Shown here one piece after another: positions 52,053 to 59,595 of a stretch of DNA of 64,000 nt; the stretch's first letter is position 1, and each line of letters opens with the position of its first letter. Both the position numbers and the translations under genes were made by a program. Below the pieces are notes generated by a model, which made no database searches, had not been told where the DNA came from, and saw only the letters and a program-made list of their open reading frames with translations. Origin of the DNA: Lelliottia sp. WAP21 (GTDB lineage: Bacteria; Pseudomonadota; Gammaproteobacteria; Enterobacterales; Enterobacteriaceae); NCBI RefSeq assembly GCF_020532665.2, contig NZ_JAIWPG020000002.1:372001-436000 (forward strand), given 5' to 3'.

Positions 52053-54593
52053 TTAATGACACTGCGCCGCAGCGTTAATAATGTTTGTTTTGTTTTTCTC
52101 ATCCGTTAGCGTGTATTCAGCGATACAGTGATTGCCGGCTTCCTGGCCCCACGAGACGGCGAGCGTACCGTGCTGTGGCAAACCAGAGAGGTAGGTCTGG
52201 CCGTCACTGCCGACGATAAATTCGCTGTCCTTATCGTCGGTGGTCACCGTGGCCCCAAAGGGCAAAGGCTTCCCGTTTTGCGTGAGCGTCATTAAGACTC
52301 TGTTGCCCACGCGGGTGTTAAAGCTGGCACGCACCACTGCTCCGCGCGTTGGGGTGACGATCTGCGCGGCGTGGGGGACGTCGGCATCGTCCGGCAGTGT
52401 TTCGGTATCCAGCGCAATCGTATTGTGGCGATAGGCAGAGACAAACGGCACCACGGTATAGCCACGGAAATCGGTTTCGACCCCGGTCTGGCTAGTAATG
52501 TGCGTGCCGTGCGTGCCCGGCGCTTTTACTAAGGCGATGGTTTCACCCAGCGGCTGTGACAGGGTGATGCCATTGGCATGGGCCACGATGCCTCCCTGAA
52601 GACCGACGTTAAGGGTGTGCTGATACTTATCCTGACTGACGCCCGCGCTGGCCTCACCGTAGGTCCCTTTGTAATCGGCGTTCAGGCTAGTGGAATTGCC
52701 GGTGCCGGTATTGCTCAACCCTTCCTGAATGTTCCAGTTCAGGTTCTCCTCCGCGAGCGCGGTGCCGTTAAGACCTATGTTGTGCGTCGTGCCCTCTTTG
52801 GTGTTGTTCATGTTGTACGTTGCCCAGGTGTTATGCATCCAGCGATCGAGTGGAACGGAGACGCTCAGCGCAAACTGGTTATCGTTCGAGACGGATTCAC
52901 CGTCATCGTTACTGTCCTGGGTATTTTTGTTCATGCTGTAACTCAGGCTGTAGCTGACGCCGTGCCAGTTATTGTTATAACTGACGCTCAGGGAGGTCAT
53001 GTTCTGGCTCTGACTCCAGTACGTCTCTTTCACCAGGCTCAAGGTGAACGAGCCCCAGCCGTCGCCCAGCGTCTGATCAACGGTGGCTTCCGTGCGTGCG
53101 CGGCGCTGCTGTGGCGCCGACCAGTCACTGGCACGGGTGTAAGACTCCATCGTGTCTTCCAGGGTGTAGAAGCCTTTGCTGTTGTAGCGATAGCCCGCCA
53201 GCGAGAAATTGGTTCCTGTTCTGGCGAAATCTTTGCTGTAACGCACCCGCCAGGACTGGCCCTTACTGGCCTGTTGCTTTTTCAGCAACGCTTTCGCGCG
53301 GGTCACGTCGATGGAAAAAGCGCCTAAATCGCCAAAGTTTTTCCCCGTACCAAGCGCCTGCGACTGGTAATGGCTGCTTTGTTGCACCCCGCCATAGGCC
53401 GTAAAACCGTAGGGTAGGCCGTAGATGGCGCTGCCCTGCGCAAACGGCGTTTTCTCAACGTCTTTGTCGTAAGAGCGATAGCGACCCGCCGTCACGTTGT
53501 ATTTCAGATGCTTTTCACGTTGCAGTACGGGAACCGAGGCGTAAGGCACCACAAAATGGCGTTCGCTGCCGTCAGTCTCTTTGACGGTGACCTGCAAATC
53601 GCCGCTGCTGCCGGTGGGGTAAAGATCGTTAATTTCGAAGGCGCCGGGGGCGACGGTATTTTGATAAATCACGTAGCCATTCTGGCGAACCACTACCAGT
53701 GCGTTGCTGTGTGCGGTGCCGCGAATGATCGGCGCATAGCCTTTTTCGCTGTCCGGCAGCATGTCGCTGTCGGAATTTAACTGTGCCCCGGTGTAGGGCA
53801 CGCTGTCGAAAACGTCCGCCGGGGAGCTGCTTTGCCCCACGGTCAAATCGCTTTTCATCGCCACGATATCCCGCTGGGCGTAGGTATAAACCGAGGAGAA
53901 TTTCTGTTGCTCCTCACCATCGGTGGTGCTGCGATTCCAGGTGGAGTAGTTGCGAACCCGCCATGCGCCGATATTGAAGCCGGGCCGCAGGTTAACGTAC
54001 TGGCTGCTGTTGTCGTCGTAACCCGCCTGACGCGCATGGCTTTGGCTGGCGCTCGCACTGTAATTCAGTAAGCCTGCCGTGATCCCTTCATCGAACTCCT
54101 TTGGGTCGATGTAGCCACGGGGGACCTGGCCTAAGAAGGTTTGCGGGATGCTCAGAAGAAGTTGCTGATTGCTCACCTTAAAGGTGGCTGAAGCCGCCGG
54201 GATTTTGCTGAGATCGACGCATTTCCCATTACCTGACCGAGGGGACAACGTATCCGTTTTAATACCCAGGCTTTTTAACTGCGCCAGGCTAAAACAGGGC
54301 TGTAATTGGCTTTGTCCGTTGCCCTGTTTTTGCAGGGTAAAGGTGACGTCGCGGGAATCAATTTTATTATTATTAATAAAAATGGTGACCTGATATTTCC
54401 CGGGGGCTTGCCCAGGGCCTTTTTCATATACTGTGAGATCGGTTTTCGCCTGCTGGGGATTATCCACGTCCAGCAAGGCCGGGTTAAAATAATCATCAGC
54501 CCTGGCTTGTGCAGAAAAGCACGCCGCGGCCAGGCTCAGGAAAATAGCCAGCAGCGCGAACAGTCGCAGAATAAAGGGCTTTTGATTAAGCAT
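52053..54593 (-). CDS. Fimbrial outer-membrane usher
   Basis: FimD/PapC-type usher of 846 aa that secretes and assembles subunits. A signal peptide (about 1-32) ends near AQARA, followed by the N-terminal targeting domain beginning DDYFNPALLDVD. Next comes the 24-strand barrel with a plug. C-terminal periplasmic domains end in CIAEYTLTDEKNKTNIINAAAQCH. The barrel segment FNIGAWRVRNYSTWNR is family-typical. It begins 4 bp after the chaperone gene. Confidence 0.93.
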   Translation of the reverse strand: MLNQKPFILRLFALLAIFLSLAAACFSAQARADDYFNPALLDVDNPQQAKTDLTVYEKGPGQAPGKYQVTIFINNNKIDSRDVTFTLQKQGNGQSQLQPCFSLAQLKSLGIKTDTLSPRSGNGKCVDLSKIPAASATFKVSNQQLLLSIPQTFLGQVPRGYIDPKEFDEGITAGLLNYSASASQSHARQAGYDDNSSQYVNLRPGFNIGAWRVRNYSTWNRSTTDGEEQQKFSSVYTYAQRDIVAMKSDLTVGQSSSPADVFDSVPYTGAQLNSDSDMLPDSEKGYAPIIRGTAHSNALVVVRQNGYVIYQNTVAPGAFEINDLYPTGSSGDLQVTVKETDGSERHFVVPYASVPVLQREKHLKYNVTAGRYRSYDKDVEKTPFAQGSAIYGLPYGFTAYGGVQQSSHYQSQALGTGKNFGDLGAFSIDVTRAKALLKKQQASKGQSWRVRYSKDFARTGTNFSLAGYRYNSKGFYTLEDTMESYTRASDWSAPQQRRARTEATVDQTLGDGWGSFTLSLVKETYWSQSQNMTSLSVSYNNNWHGVSYSLSYSMNKNTQDSNDDGESVSNDNQFALSVSVPLDRWMHNTWATYNMNNTKEGTTHNIGLNGTALAEENLNWNIQEGLSNTGTGNSTSLNADYKGTYGEASAGVSQDKYQHTLNVGLQGGIVAHANGITLSQPLGETIALVKAPGTHGTHITSQTGVETDFRGYTVVPFVSAYRHNTIALDTETLPDDADVPHAAQIVTPTRGAVVRASFNTRVGNRVLMTLTQNGKPLPFGATVTTDDKDSEFIVGSDGQTYLSGLPQHGTLAVSWGQEAGNHCIAEYTLTDEKNKTNIINAAAQCH

Positions 54594-54597
54594 GATA

Positions 54598-55272
54598 TTA
54601 ATGAACGCTTTTGGTCCAGGTCTGGCTGATGCTGCCGTAATCGCTGATAACCGACCAGCTTACGTGGGTTCCGCCCGTATGGGCAGTCAGCGCGAAATGG
54701 GTATCGGTTTCAGGTACCGCCCAGGTTGCTTTCGCTATTTTGTGTCCATTCAGCATGACGCTCTGGAAATTCATATAAAACGGGGTCGGATTCGTGACAA
54801 CCAGATCGTTCCCGTCGATACGCCATTCCAGCTTATCTCCCTGTTCATCGGGTTTTCCTTTCACCGATTCAGGGCGATACATTAATTTAATCCGCGTGTT
54901 AATGGCGATTTGCAGCGTATTGACACCCTCTACGTGTTTTGACGAGGGAATAGCCTTGATATTGAGCCAGAACAGCGACTCGCGATCTTCCGGCAGATTA
55001 CCGCCGGTGCGCACCACGCGCAGGACGTTATCTTCTTTTGAGTCCAGACGGAATAACGGTGGGGTGATCAGAAAGGGCGCTTTTTGCATATTCTTGCCGC
55101 CGGCATCGACCCAGGATTGCACCAGGTAATCCGTGGCGTCCGGGTTTGAAATACCGATAGATGACTCTTTTTTTCCTCCCTGATAAACGAGACGCGTACC
55201 GTTAATGATGACGCCTGCATGAGCTGTGGCGGCTACCAGTAATAGTGTGCTCAGTAAATAACCGTGTCGCAT
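54598..55272 (-). CDS. Periplasmic fimbrial chaperone
   Basis: PapD/FimC-type chaperone of 224 aa with a cleaved signal peptide ending AHAGVIINGTRLVYQGGKKES. The conserved subunit-binding Arg (in GTRLVY) is present, and the Lys may lie in LVYQGGKK or KLMYRPESVKG, a pair typical of the family. The domain 1 segment LFWLNIKAIPS is the chaperone signature. It lies 68 bp after the pilin gene, with a strong hairpin between. Confidence 0.93.
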   Translation of the reverse strand: MRHGYLLSTLLLVAATAHAGVIINGTRLVYQGGKKESSIGISNPDATDYLVQSWVDAGGKNMQKAPFLITPPLFRLDSKEDNVLRVVRTGGNLPEDRESLFWLNIKAIPSSKHVEGVNTLQIAINTRIKLMYRPESVKGKPDEQGDKLEWRIDGNDLVVTNPTPFYMNFQSVMLNGHKIAKATWAVPETDTHFALTAHTGGTHVSWSVISDYGSISQTWTKSVH

Positions 55273-55294
55273 AAATATTTCTCAACATAACGAA

Positions 55295-55327
55295 GCGATA
55301 TTCCCTCTGTGACAAAGGGAATATCGC
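55295..55327 (-). other. Strong RNA hairpin between pilin and chaperone genes
   Basis: Perfect 12-bp arms GCGATATTCCCT/AGGGAATATCGC with a 9-nt loop, 13 bp after the pilin stop codon. No T run follows. It could stabilise the pilin mRNA end or cause partial termination, so that pilin exceeds assembly proteins. Confidence 0.75.
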
Positions 55328-55340
55328 ATAATTGATAATA

Positions 55341-55877
55341 TCAGTTGTAAATAACGGTGAATGTGGAAACGGAATTCGCCAGACCGGCAGTCACTGCGGC
55401 CTCTGTCTGAATATAGCGGGCACCAAATTCCAGGTCATTGACCGTACTTCCGGCAGTTAAAGGATATTGCTGGGAAGGGGTATACAAGCTGACGGGGTGT
55501 TGGGCTGAATCAAGCAGCTGGATAGCAACGCCTGTTGCTGCCTCTGCATCCGGCGTTAAAGCCAGCGTGGTGTTATTATTGGCATCGGGAGTGCCACCGA
55601 AATTAATCGCCGCTGAGGTGACCGTTTCCGGGCAATCTTTTAATTCAATATCGAATTTAGTCATGGTGCTGGTGGAGCCGGCACCGGTAAAGACGGTTTT
55701 CGAAATCTTGCCCAACGGGACATTCAGCGGATTGCCTAAGCCATTAACCACCTGACAGGCTGAATCAATGATTTCACCCGTAAAGTTAATTTGGCCCTCG
55801 CCATTTGTTGCTGCAAACGCAGATGCAGAACACCCGACTGTTGCCGCGATGAAAAACCCTAACGCAACCTTGTTCAT
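55341..55877 (-). CDS. Major fimbrial subunit (type 1-like pilin)
   Basis: Pilin of 178 aa from MNKVALGFFIAATVGCSASAFA (signal peptide, about 1-22). The mature N-terminus carries the donor strand, GEGQINFTGEIIDSACQV. The Cys pair (SACQV and LKDCPETV) and C-terminal SVSTFTVIYN are diagnostic. First gene of the operon. The ATG at 55877 is preceded by AGGA; the longer in-frame start at 55937 adds residues unlike a signal peptide. Confidence 0.93.
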   Translation of the reverse strand: MNKVALGFFIAATVGCSASAFAATNGEGQINFTGEIIDSACQVVNGLGNPLNVPLGKISKTVFTGAGSTSTMTKFDIELKDCPETVTSAAINFGGTPDANNNTTLALTPDAEAATGVAIQLLDSAQHPVSLYTPSQQYPLTAGSTVNDLEFGARYIQTEAAVTAGLANSVSTFTVIYN

Positions 55878-56129
55878 AATGAATCCTGTTGTTTTCTCCT
55901 GAAAAACCCTGCCCGGGTTCGACGTGTAAAACGCCACTCTTTGTCGGTGGTTATTTAATCAGAATGCGTTGAGTTAAGAATCTTCTGCAGGCATTAGAAA
56001 TAATTAAATTATCGCTTGAGCTTTTTTTTCTCCTGAGATAACAGGAGTCTGACAGGTGGCGACAAAAAACTATCGGCCAGCACTTCTTCAGGGCTATATT
56101 GTTAACAAGATGTCTTCAGGAGAAATGTC
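55878..56129. promoter_or_regulatory. Divergent control region between the fimbrial operon and ybiB
   Basis: AT-rich spacer. It contains the 13-bp palindrome ATAATTAAATTAT (56000-56012) and a stem CTCCTG/CAGGAG (about 56031-56048). A -10-like TATATT at 56095-56100 precedes ybiB. I found no invertible-element ends or recombinase gene for phase variation. No LexA box is seen for ybiB. Confidence 0.45.
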
Positions 56130-57092
56130 GTGGATTATCGCAAAATTATCAAAGAGGTAGGGCGCGGGAAGAATCATGCTCGCGATCTGGACCAGGAAAC
56201 GGCACGGGCCTTATACAGCCACATGCTCAACGGCGATGTCCCTGAACTGGAGATGGGCGGCATCCTGATTGCGCTGCGCATCAAAGGGGAAGGCGAAGCT
56301 GAAATGCGCGGCTTCTATGACGCCATGCAGGCGAAGACCCTGCGTCTCACACCGCCCGATGGCCGCCCAATGCCTATTGTCATCCCGACCTATAACGGGG
56401 CGCGTAAGCAGGCCAACCTGACCCCGCTGCTGGCATTATTGCTCAGCAAGCTGGGCTTTCCGGTAGTGGTCCATGGGGTGAGCGCCGATCCGACGCGCGT
56501 GCTGACCGCAACCATCTTTGAACTGTTGGGGATCGCGCCCACGCTGTATGAGGGACAGGCGCAGGCAAAACTGGAGGGCGACCGTCCCGTCTTTATCCCG
56601 GTGGGGGCGCTCTGCCCGCCGCTGGAAACTCAGCTGGATATGCGCTGGCGAATGGGCGTGCGTAACAGCGCGCACACGCTGGCGAAACTGGCGACGCCGT
56701 TTGGCGAAGCCTCTGCCCTGCGACTTTCCAGCGTTTCACATCCGGAGTATGTCACGCGTGTCGCGGCCTTCTTTGCCGATATCGGCGGTAAAGGGTTATT
56801 GATGCACGGCACGGAAGGGGAAGCGTACGCTAACCCGCAGCGCTGCCCGCAGATGACGCTGATCGATGAACAGGGAACGCGGGTGATCCTGGAACGCGGT
56901 GAGGAGAACGTCGATATTGCGCTGCCTGCGGCAAAAGATGCAGAAACCACGGCTCGCTGGATCGAGTGTTGCCTGGCGGGAAGTGAACCCATACCTCATT
57001 CGTTACAGCTGCAACTGGCGTGTTGTCTGGTGGCGACGGGCGAAGCGGCGTCGTTCGATGCGGGGCTTGCGCGCATTAAAGAGATATTTTAG
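56130..57092 (+). CDS. ybiB: YbiB, TrpD2-family nucleic-acid-binding protein
   Basis: Resembles anthranilate phosphoribosyltransferase but belongs to the TrpD2 branch. E. coli YbiB binds nucleic acids rather than anthranilate and is SOS linked through dinG-ybiB. It is 320 aa, as in E. coli. GTG start at 56130, 7 bp after AGGAG, gives MDYRKIIKEVGRGKNHARDL. Conserved segments are IVIPTYNGARKQANLTPLLA and GVRNSAHTLAKLATPF. Here it is cut off from dinG by the fimbrial operon. Confidence 0.94.
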   Translation: MDYRKIIKEVGRGKNHARDLDQETARALYSHMLNGDVPELEMGGILIALRIKGEGEAEMRGFYDAMQAKTLRLTPPDGRPMPIVIPTYNGARKQANLTPLLALLLSKLGFPVVVHGVSADPTRVLTATIFELLGIAPTLYEGQAQAKLEGDRPVFIPVGALCPPLETQLDMRWRMGVRNSAHTLAKLATPFGEASALRLSSVSHPEYVTRVAAFFADIGGKGLLMHGTEGEAYANPQRCPQMTLIDEQGTRVILERGEENVDIALPAAKDAETTARWIECCLAGSEPIPHSLQLQLACCLVATGEAASFDAGLARIKEIF

Positions 57093-57094
57093 GC

Positions 57095-57123
57095 AAAAAA
57101 AACCCGTCCAGTGGCGGACGGGT
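57095..57123 (-). terminator. Terminator after ybiJ
   Basis: On the minus strand ACCCGTCC/GGACGGGT with a 6-nt loop, followed by T8. It lies between convergent ybiB and ybiJ. Confidence 0.88.
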
Positions 57124-57208
57124 AAACAAAGGGTAACAACAACAGGGTCAATGAGGGTGGAGCCACTCGCAGAGGGGCGCGCGAGCGTGGAGCAGAATTT
57201 CGTTTGGG

Positions 57209-57469
57209 TTATTTATAGATAACCGCAGTACCACTCAGTTTGTTATTGGTGTTCGCAGAGGTAATGGTATAACCGCTTGCGCCGGCAGCAGAGGCTTTCT
57301 CAGCCAGCTGGGCTTCAAGACCATCCAGCGTTGTTGCACCTTCTGCACTGACTACGCCGATTTTGTTCATGTTATGTGCCTGAGCTGGCGTCACAGACTG
57401 TGCCGCGAAGGCACCAAAAGAGAGTGTGGTCAGAGCTAGGGCAGCAACAGCATATTTAATGGTTTTCAT
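57209..57469 (-). CDS. ybiJ: YbiJ, small periplasmic protein of the YhcN/BhsA/McbA family
   Basis: Secreted protein of 86 aa, as in E. coli YbiJ. It has a signal peptide (MKTIKYAVAALALTTLSFGAFA) then a DUF1471 domain, NMNKIGVVSAEGATTLDGLEAQLAEKA...SGTAVIYK. The family is tied to stress responses and biofilm. The ATG at 57467-57469 was chosen over a 37-codon extension. Paralogue of mcbA 0.7 kb away. Confidence 0.93.
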   Translation of the reverse strand: MKTIKYAVAALALTTLSFGAFAAQSVTPAQAHNMNKIGVVSAEGATTLDGLEAQLAEKASAAGASGYTITSANTNNKLSGTAVIYK

Positions 57470-57754
57470 AATTAATCTCTCGCAGGTGATTCTGTTAAGG
57501 GGACGATGTTCCGTCGATGTGATAAGTATCACGCTTTTAAGCGAAAGATAAAATCGAATAGAATTGACGTCATTGCTCAAAAAAATTGAATGACAAATAA
57601 GTTATTGAATATTAATAAATTCGAAGCGGCGCTTTACAGTTCTTGCCGCTTCGCTTTACAGAACGCCCTGTCAGGGCACGATTTGCTACGCGGTACCTTA
57701 AAAAACGTGAGCGTAAAGTAATCACCTGACGCCTTTAGGAAGGGTAAAGAAGAG

Positions 57755-58021
57755 TCAACGCAGCTGGCTATCTTTAGAACCTCTGCGATTATATCCTGCA
57801 TATGACGCATTATGTGAATCTTTCTTCTGCTGGCAGGCCAGGCATAACCGCACGCCTGGCACGGCCTTTTGGCGGGCCTCAGGAATGGGATCGCCACATT
57901 CTTCACATTCTGTCAGACTTTCACCTTTCGATAATTCGCCTCTTACGCGCGCAACAGCATCTTCAATGGTACTGTTGATCTGTTCGTTTACCGCATCGTC
58001 ATTCGCCCAGCCGGATGCCAT
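57755..58021 (-). CDS. ybiI: YbiI, DksA/TraR-type zinc-finger protein
   Basis: Small cytoplasmic protein of 88 aa, as in E. coli YbiI. The C4 zinc finger is CEECGDPIPEARQKAVPGVRLCLACQ (split as CEECGDPIPEARQ then VPGVRLCLACQ, about residues 39-64). It follows an acidic helix. Relatives bind RNA polymerase through its secondary channel. The specific role is unknown. Confidence 0.92.
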   Translation of the reverse strand: MASGWANDDAVNEQINSTIEDAVARVRGELSKGESLTECEECGDPIPEARQKAVPGVRLCLACQQKKDSHNASYAGYNRRGSKDSQLR

Positions 58022-58088
58022 GGTGCCTCCTCACAGACAGTGATCGTTAAGCATAAATATGGGGTCAGAAAGCGTACAGTCAAGGTGG

Positions 58089-58118
58089 GGAAAACACTGC
58101 ATCTGTTGGCAGATGCAG
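58089..58118 (-). terminator. Terminator after mcbA
   Basis: On the minus strand CTGCATCTG/CAGATGCAG with a 4-nt loop, followed by TGTTTTCC, 14 bp after the mcbA stop codon. Confidence 0.75.
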
Positions 58119-58131
58119 TCAGGGCGCTGGA

Positions 58132-58398
58132 TTATTTATAAATGGTGGCCGTCCCGAACATTCGGTTTTCGCCGCTTGCCGAATTCACGACAAACCCTTT
58201 TGCGCCTTCTTCACGCGCTTTTTCCGCCAGCTTAGCCTGGAGATCGTCAAGGTTCGCCGCGCCAGTGGCAGATACCGTTCCGGCAGGACGGAGCTGACTG
58301 GTGTCTGTGCTTTGCGTCAACGACTGCACAGACCAGGCGGAAAAGGAGAGGGTCGCCAGCGCGCCAGCAGCAACAATGAGCGTCAGATACTTTTTCAT
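58132..58398 (-). CDS. mcbA: McbA, colanic acid/biofilm-linked periplasmic protein
   Basis: DUF1471 protein of 88 aa (E. coli McbA/YbiM 86). Signal peptide MKKYLTLIVAAGALATLSFSAWS precedes QLRPAGTVSATGAANLDDLQAKLAEKAREEGAKG (split here by family blocks QLRPAGTVSATGA and EKAREEGAKG) and GTATIYK. E. coli McbA prevents overproduction of colanic acid and mucoidy. Start ATG 58398 chosen over one two codons upstream. Divergent from rlmF. Confidence 0.92.
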   Translation of the reverse strand: MKKYLTLIVAAGALATLSFSAWSVQSLTQSTDTSQLRPAGTVSATGAANLDDLQAKLAEKAREEGAKGFVVNSASGENRMFGTATIYK

Positions 58399-58640
58399 AA
58401 TCACAATCCTCTGAGAGACAACGGGTGATTCACATTAAGTTTAGAAGGTTGCACAGTGTGATTTAGCGCAAATATTTGATGATGATCTGCTTATTTTTTG
58501 AACGACATTTTTTGACAAAATGCTGACAGATCATAGATATACAGGTGGCTGATTTTTGTAAGATTATTGCTTACTGAAGAGAGTTATTTACCGTCGCGCC
58601 GACAGAGGGTATCTTACGCCGCTGTTAAAAGGAGAAAGCC

Positions 58641-59552
58641 ATGACTGCCCAAAAGCCGGGATTGCACCCGCGTAACCGCCACCGCAGCCGCTATGACATG
58701 AACGCGTTGTGTCAAAGCCACCCTGAATTGCAACACTATATTGTGCAAACCCCTGCGGGCGAGCCATCGGTCAATTTTGCCGATCCTCTGGCAGTCAAAG
58801 CCCTGAACAAGGCGCTTCTGGCCCATTATTACGGTGTAGCACAGTGGGACATCCCGGACGGTTTCCTCTGTCCGCCAGTGCCAGGCCGTGCCGACTATGT
58901 TCACCACCTTGCGGATCTGTTAGCGGAAGATCGCGATGGCGTGCTGCCTGAGAGCGCGACCGTGCTGGATATTGGAACCGGCGCAAACCTCATTTACCCG
59001 CTGATTGGGGTAGCAGAATACGGCTGGCGCTTCACCGGCAGTGAAATCGGTTCAGAAGCTTTCTCAAGCGCACAGGCCATTATCAACGGTAATGCCGGAT
59101 TAACCCGCGCCATCCGACTGCGTCGGCAGAAAGAGACCTCCGCGATCTTTACCGGCGTTATCCATAAAAACGAATTTTACGATGCAACCATGTGTAATCC
59201 GCCGTTCCACGATTCGGCCGACGCTGCACGCGCTGGCAGCGAGCGTAAGCGACGTAATCTTGGTCAGGCGGAAGATGGTGCACTGAACTTTGGCGGTCAG
59301 CAGCACGAGCTGTGGTGCGAGGGTGGCGAAGTGGCGTTTATCGAAAAAATGATCGAAGAGAGTCCGCAGTTTGGCCGTCAGGTGAAGTGGTTCACTACGC
59401 TGGTTTCTCGCGGTGATAATCTGCCGCCGCTGTACCGGGCATTGACGCGCGTGGGCGCGGTAAAGGTCGTCAAAAAAGAGATGGCGCAGGGACAAAAGCA
59501 GAGCCGCTTTATCGGCTGGACCTTTATGGACGACGCCAAACGGCGCAAATAA
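58641..59552 (+). CDS. rlmF: 23S rRNA m6A1618 methyltransferase RlmF
   Basis: SAM-dependent methyltransferase modifying A1618 of 23S rRNA, 303 aa (E. coli YbiN 308). SAM motif I is [14 protein letters not shown], and the catalytic N6-adenine motif is CNPPFHDS (NPPF). The basic start [17 protein letters not shown] is typical. AAGGAG lies 8 bp before the ATG. Convergent with ybiO. Confidence 0.96.
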   Translation: MTAQKPGLHPRNRHRSRYDMNALCQSHPELQHYIVQTPAGEPSVNFADPLAVKALNKALLAHYYGVAQWDIPDGFLCPPVPGRADYVHHLADLLAEDRDGVLPESATVLDIGTGANLIYPLIGVAEYGWRFTGSEIGSEAFSSAQAIINGNAGLTRAIRLRRQKETSAIFTGVIHKNEFYDATMCNPPFHDSADAARAGSERKRRNLGQAEDGALNFGGQQHELWCEGGEVAFIEKMIEESPQFGRQVKWFTTLVSRGDNLPPLYRALTRVGAVKVVKKEMAQGQKQSRFIGWTFMDDAKRRK

Positions 59553-59555
59553 TTT

Positions 59556-59585
59556 TGCCGGGTCAGGCATCCTGCTTACCCGGCA
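59556..59585. terminator. Hairpin between rlmF and ybiO, likely bidirectional terminator
   Basis: Arms TGCCGGGT/ACCCGGCA with a 14-nt loop, preceded by TTTT and followed by CGAAAA. It occupies the convergent 43-bp gap. Confidence 0.65.
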
Positions 59586-59595
59586 CGAAAATCAG

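Noticed and set aside
56031-56048. LexA box upstream of ybiB
   Set aside because: CTGAGATAACAG has a 6-bp rather than 10-bp spacing between CTG and CAG, so it does not fit LexA.
55878-56129. Invertible phase-variation switch for the fimbrial operon
   Set aside because: No inverted repeats of the fimS type flank the promoter region and no fimB/fimE-like recombinase gene is present in the window.
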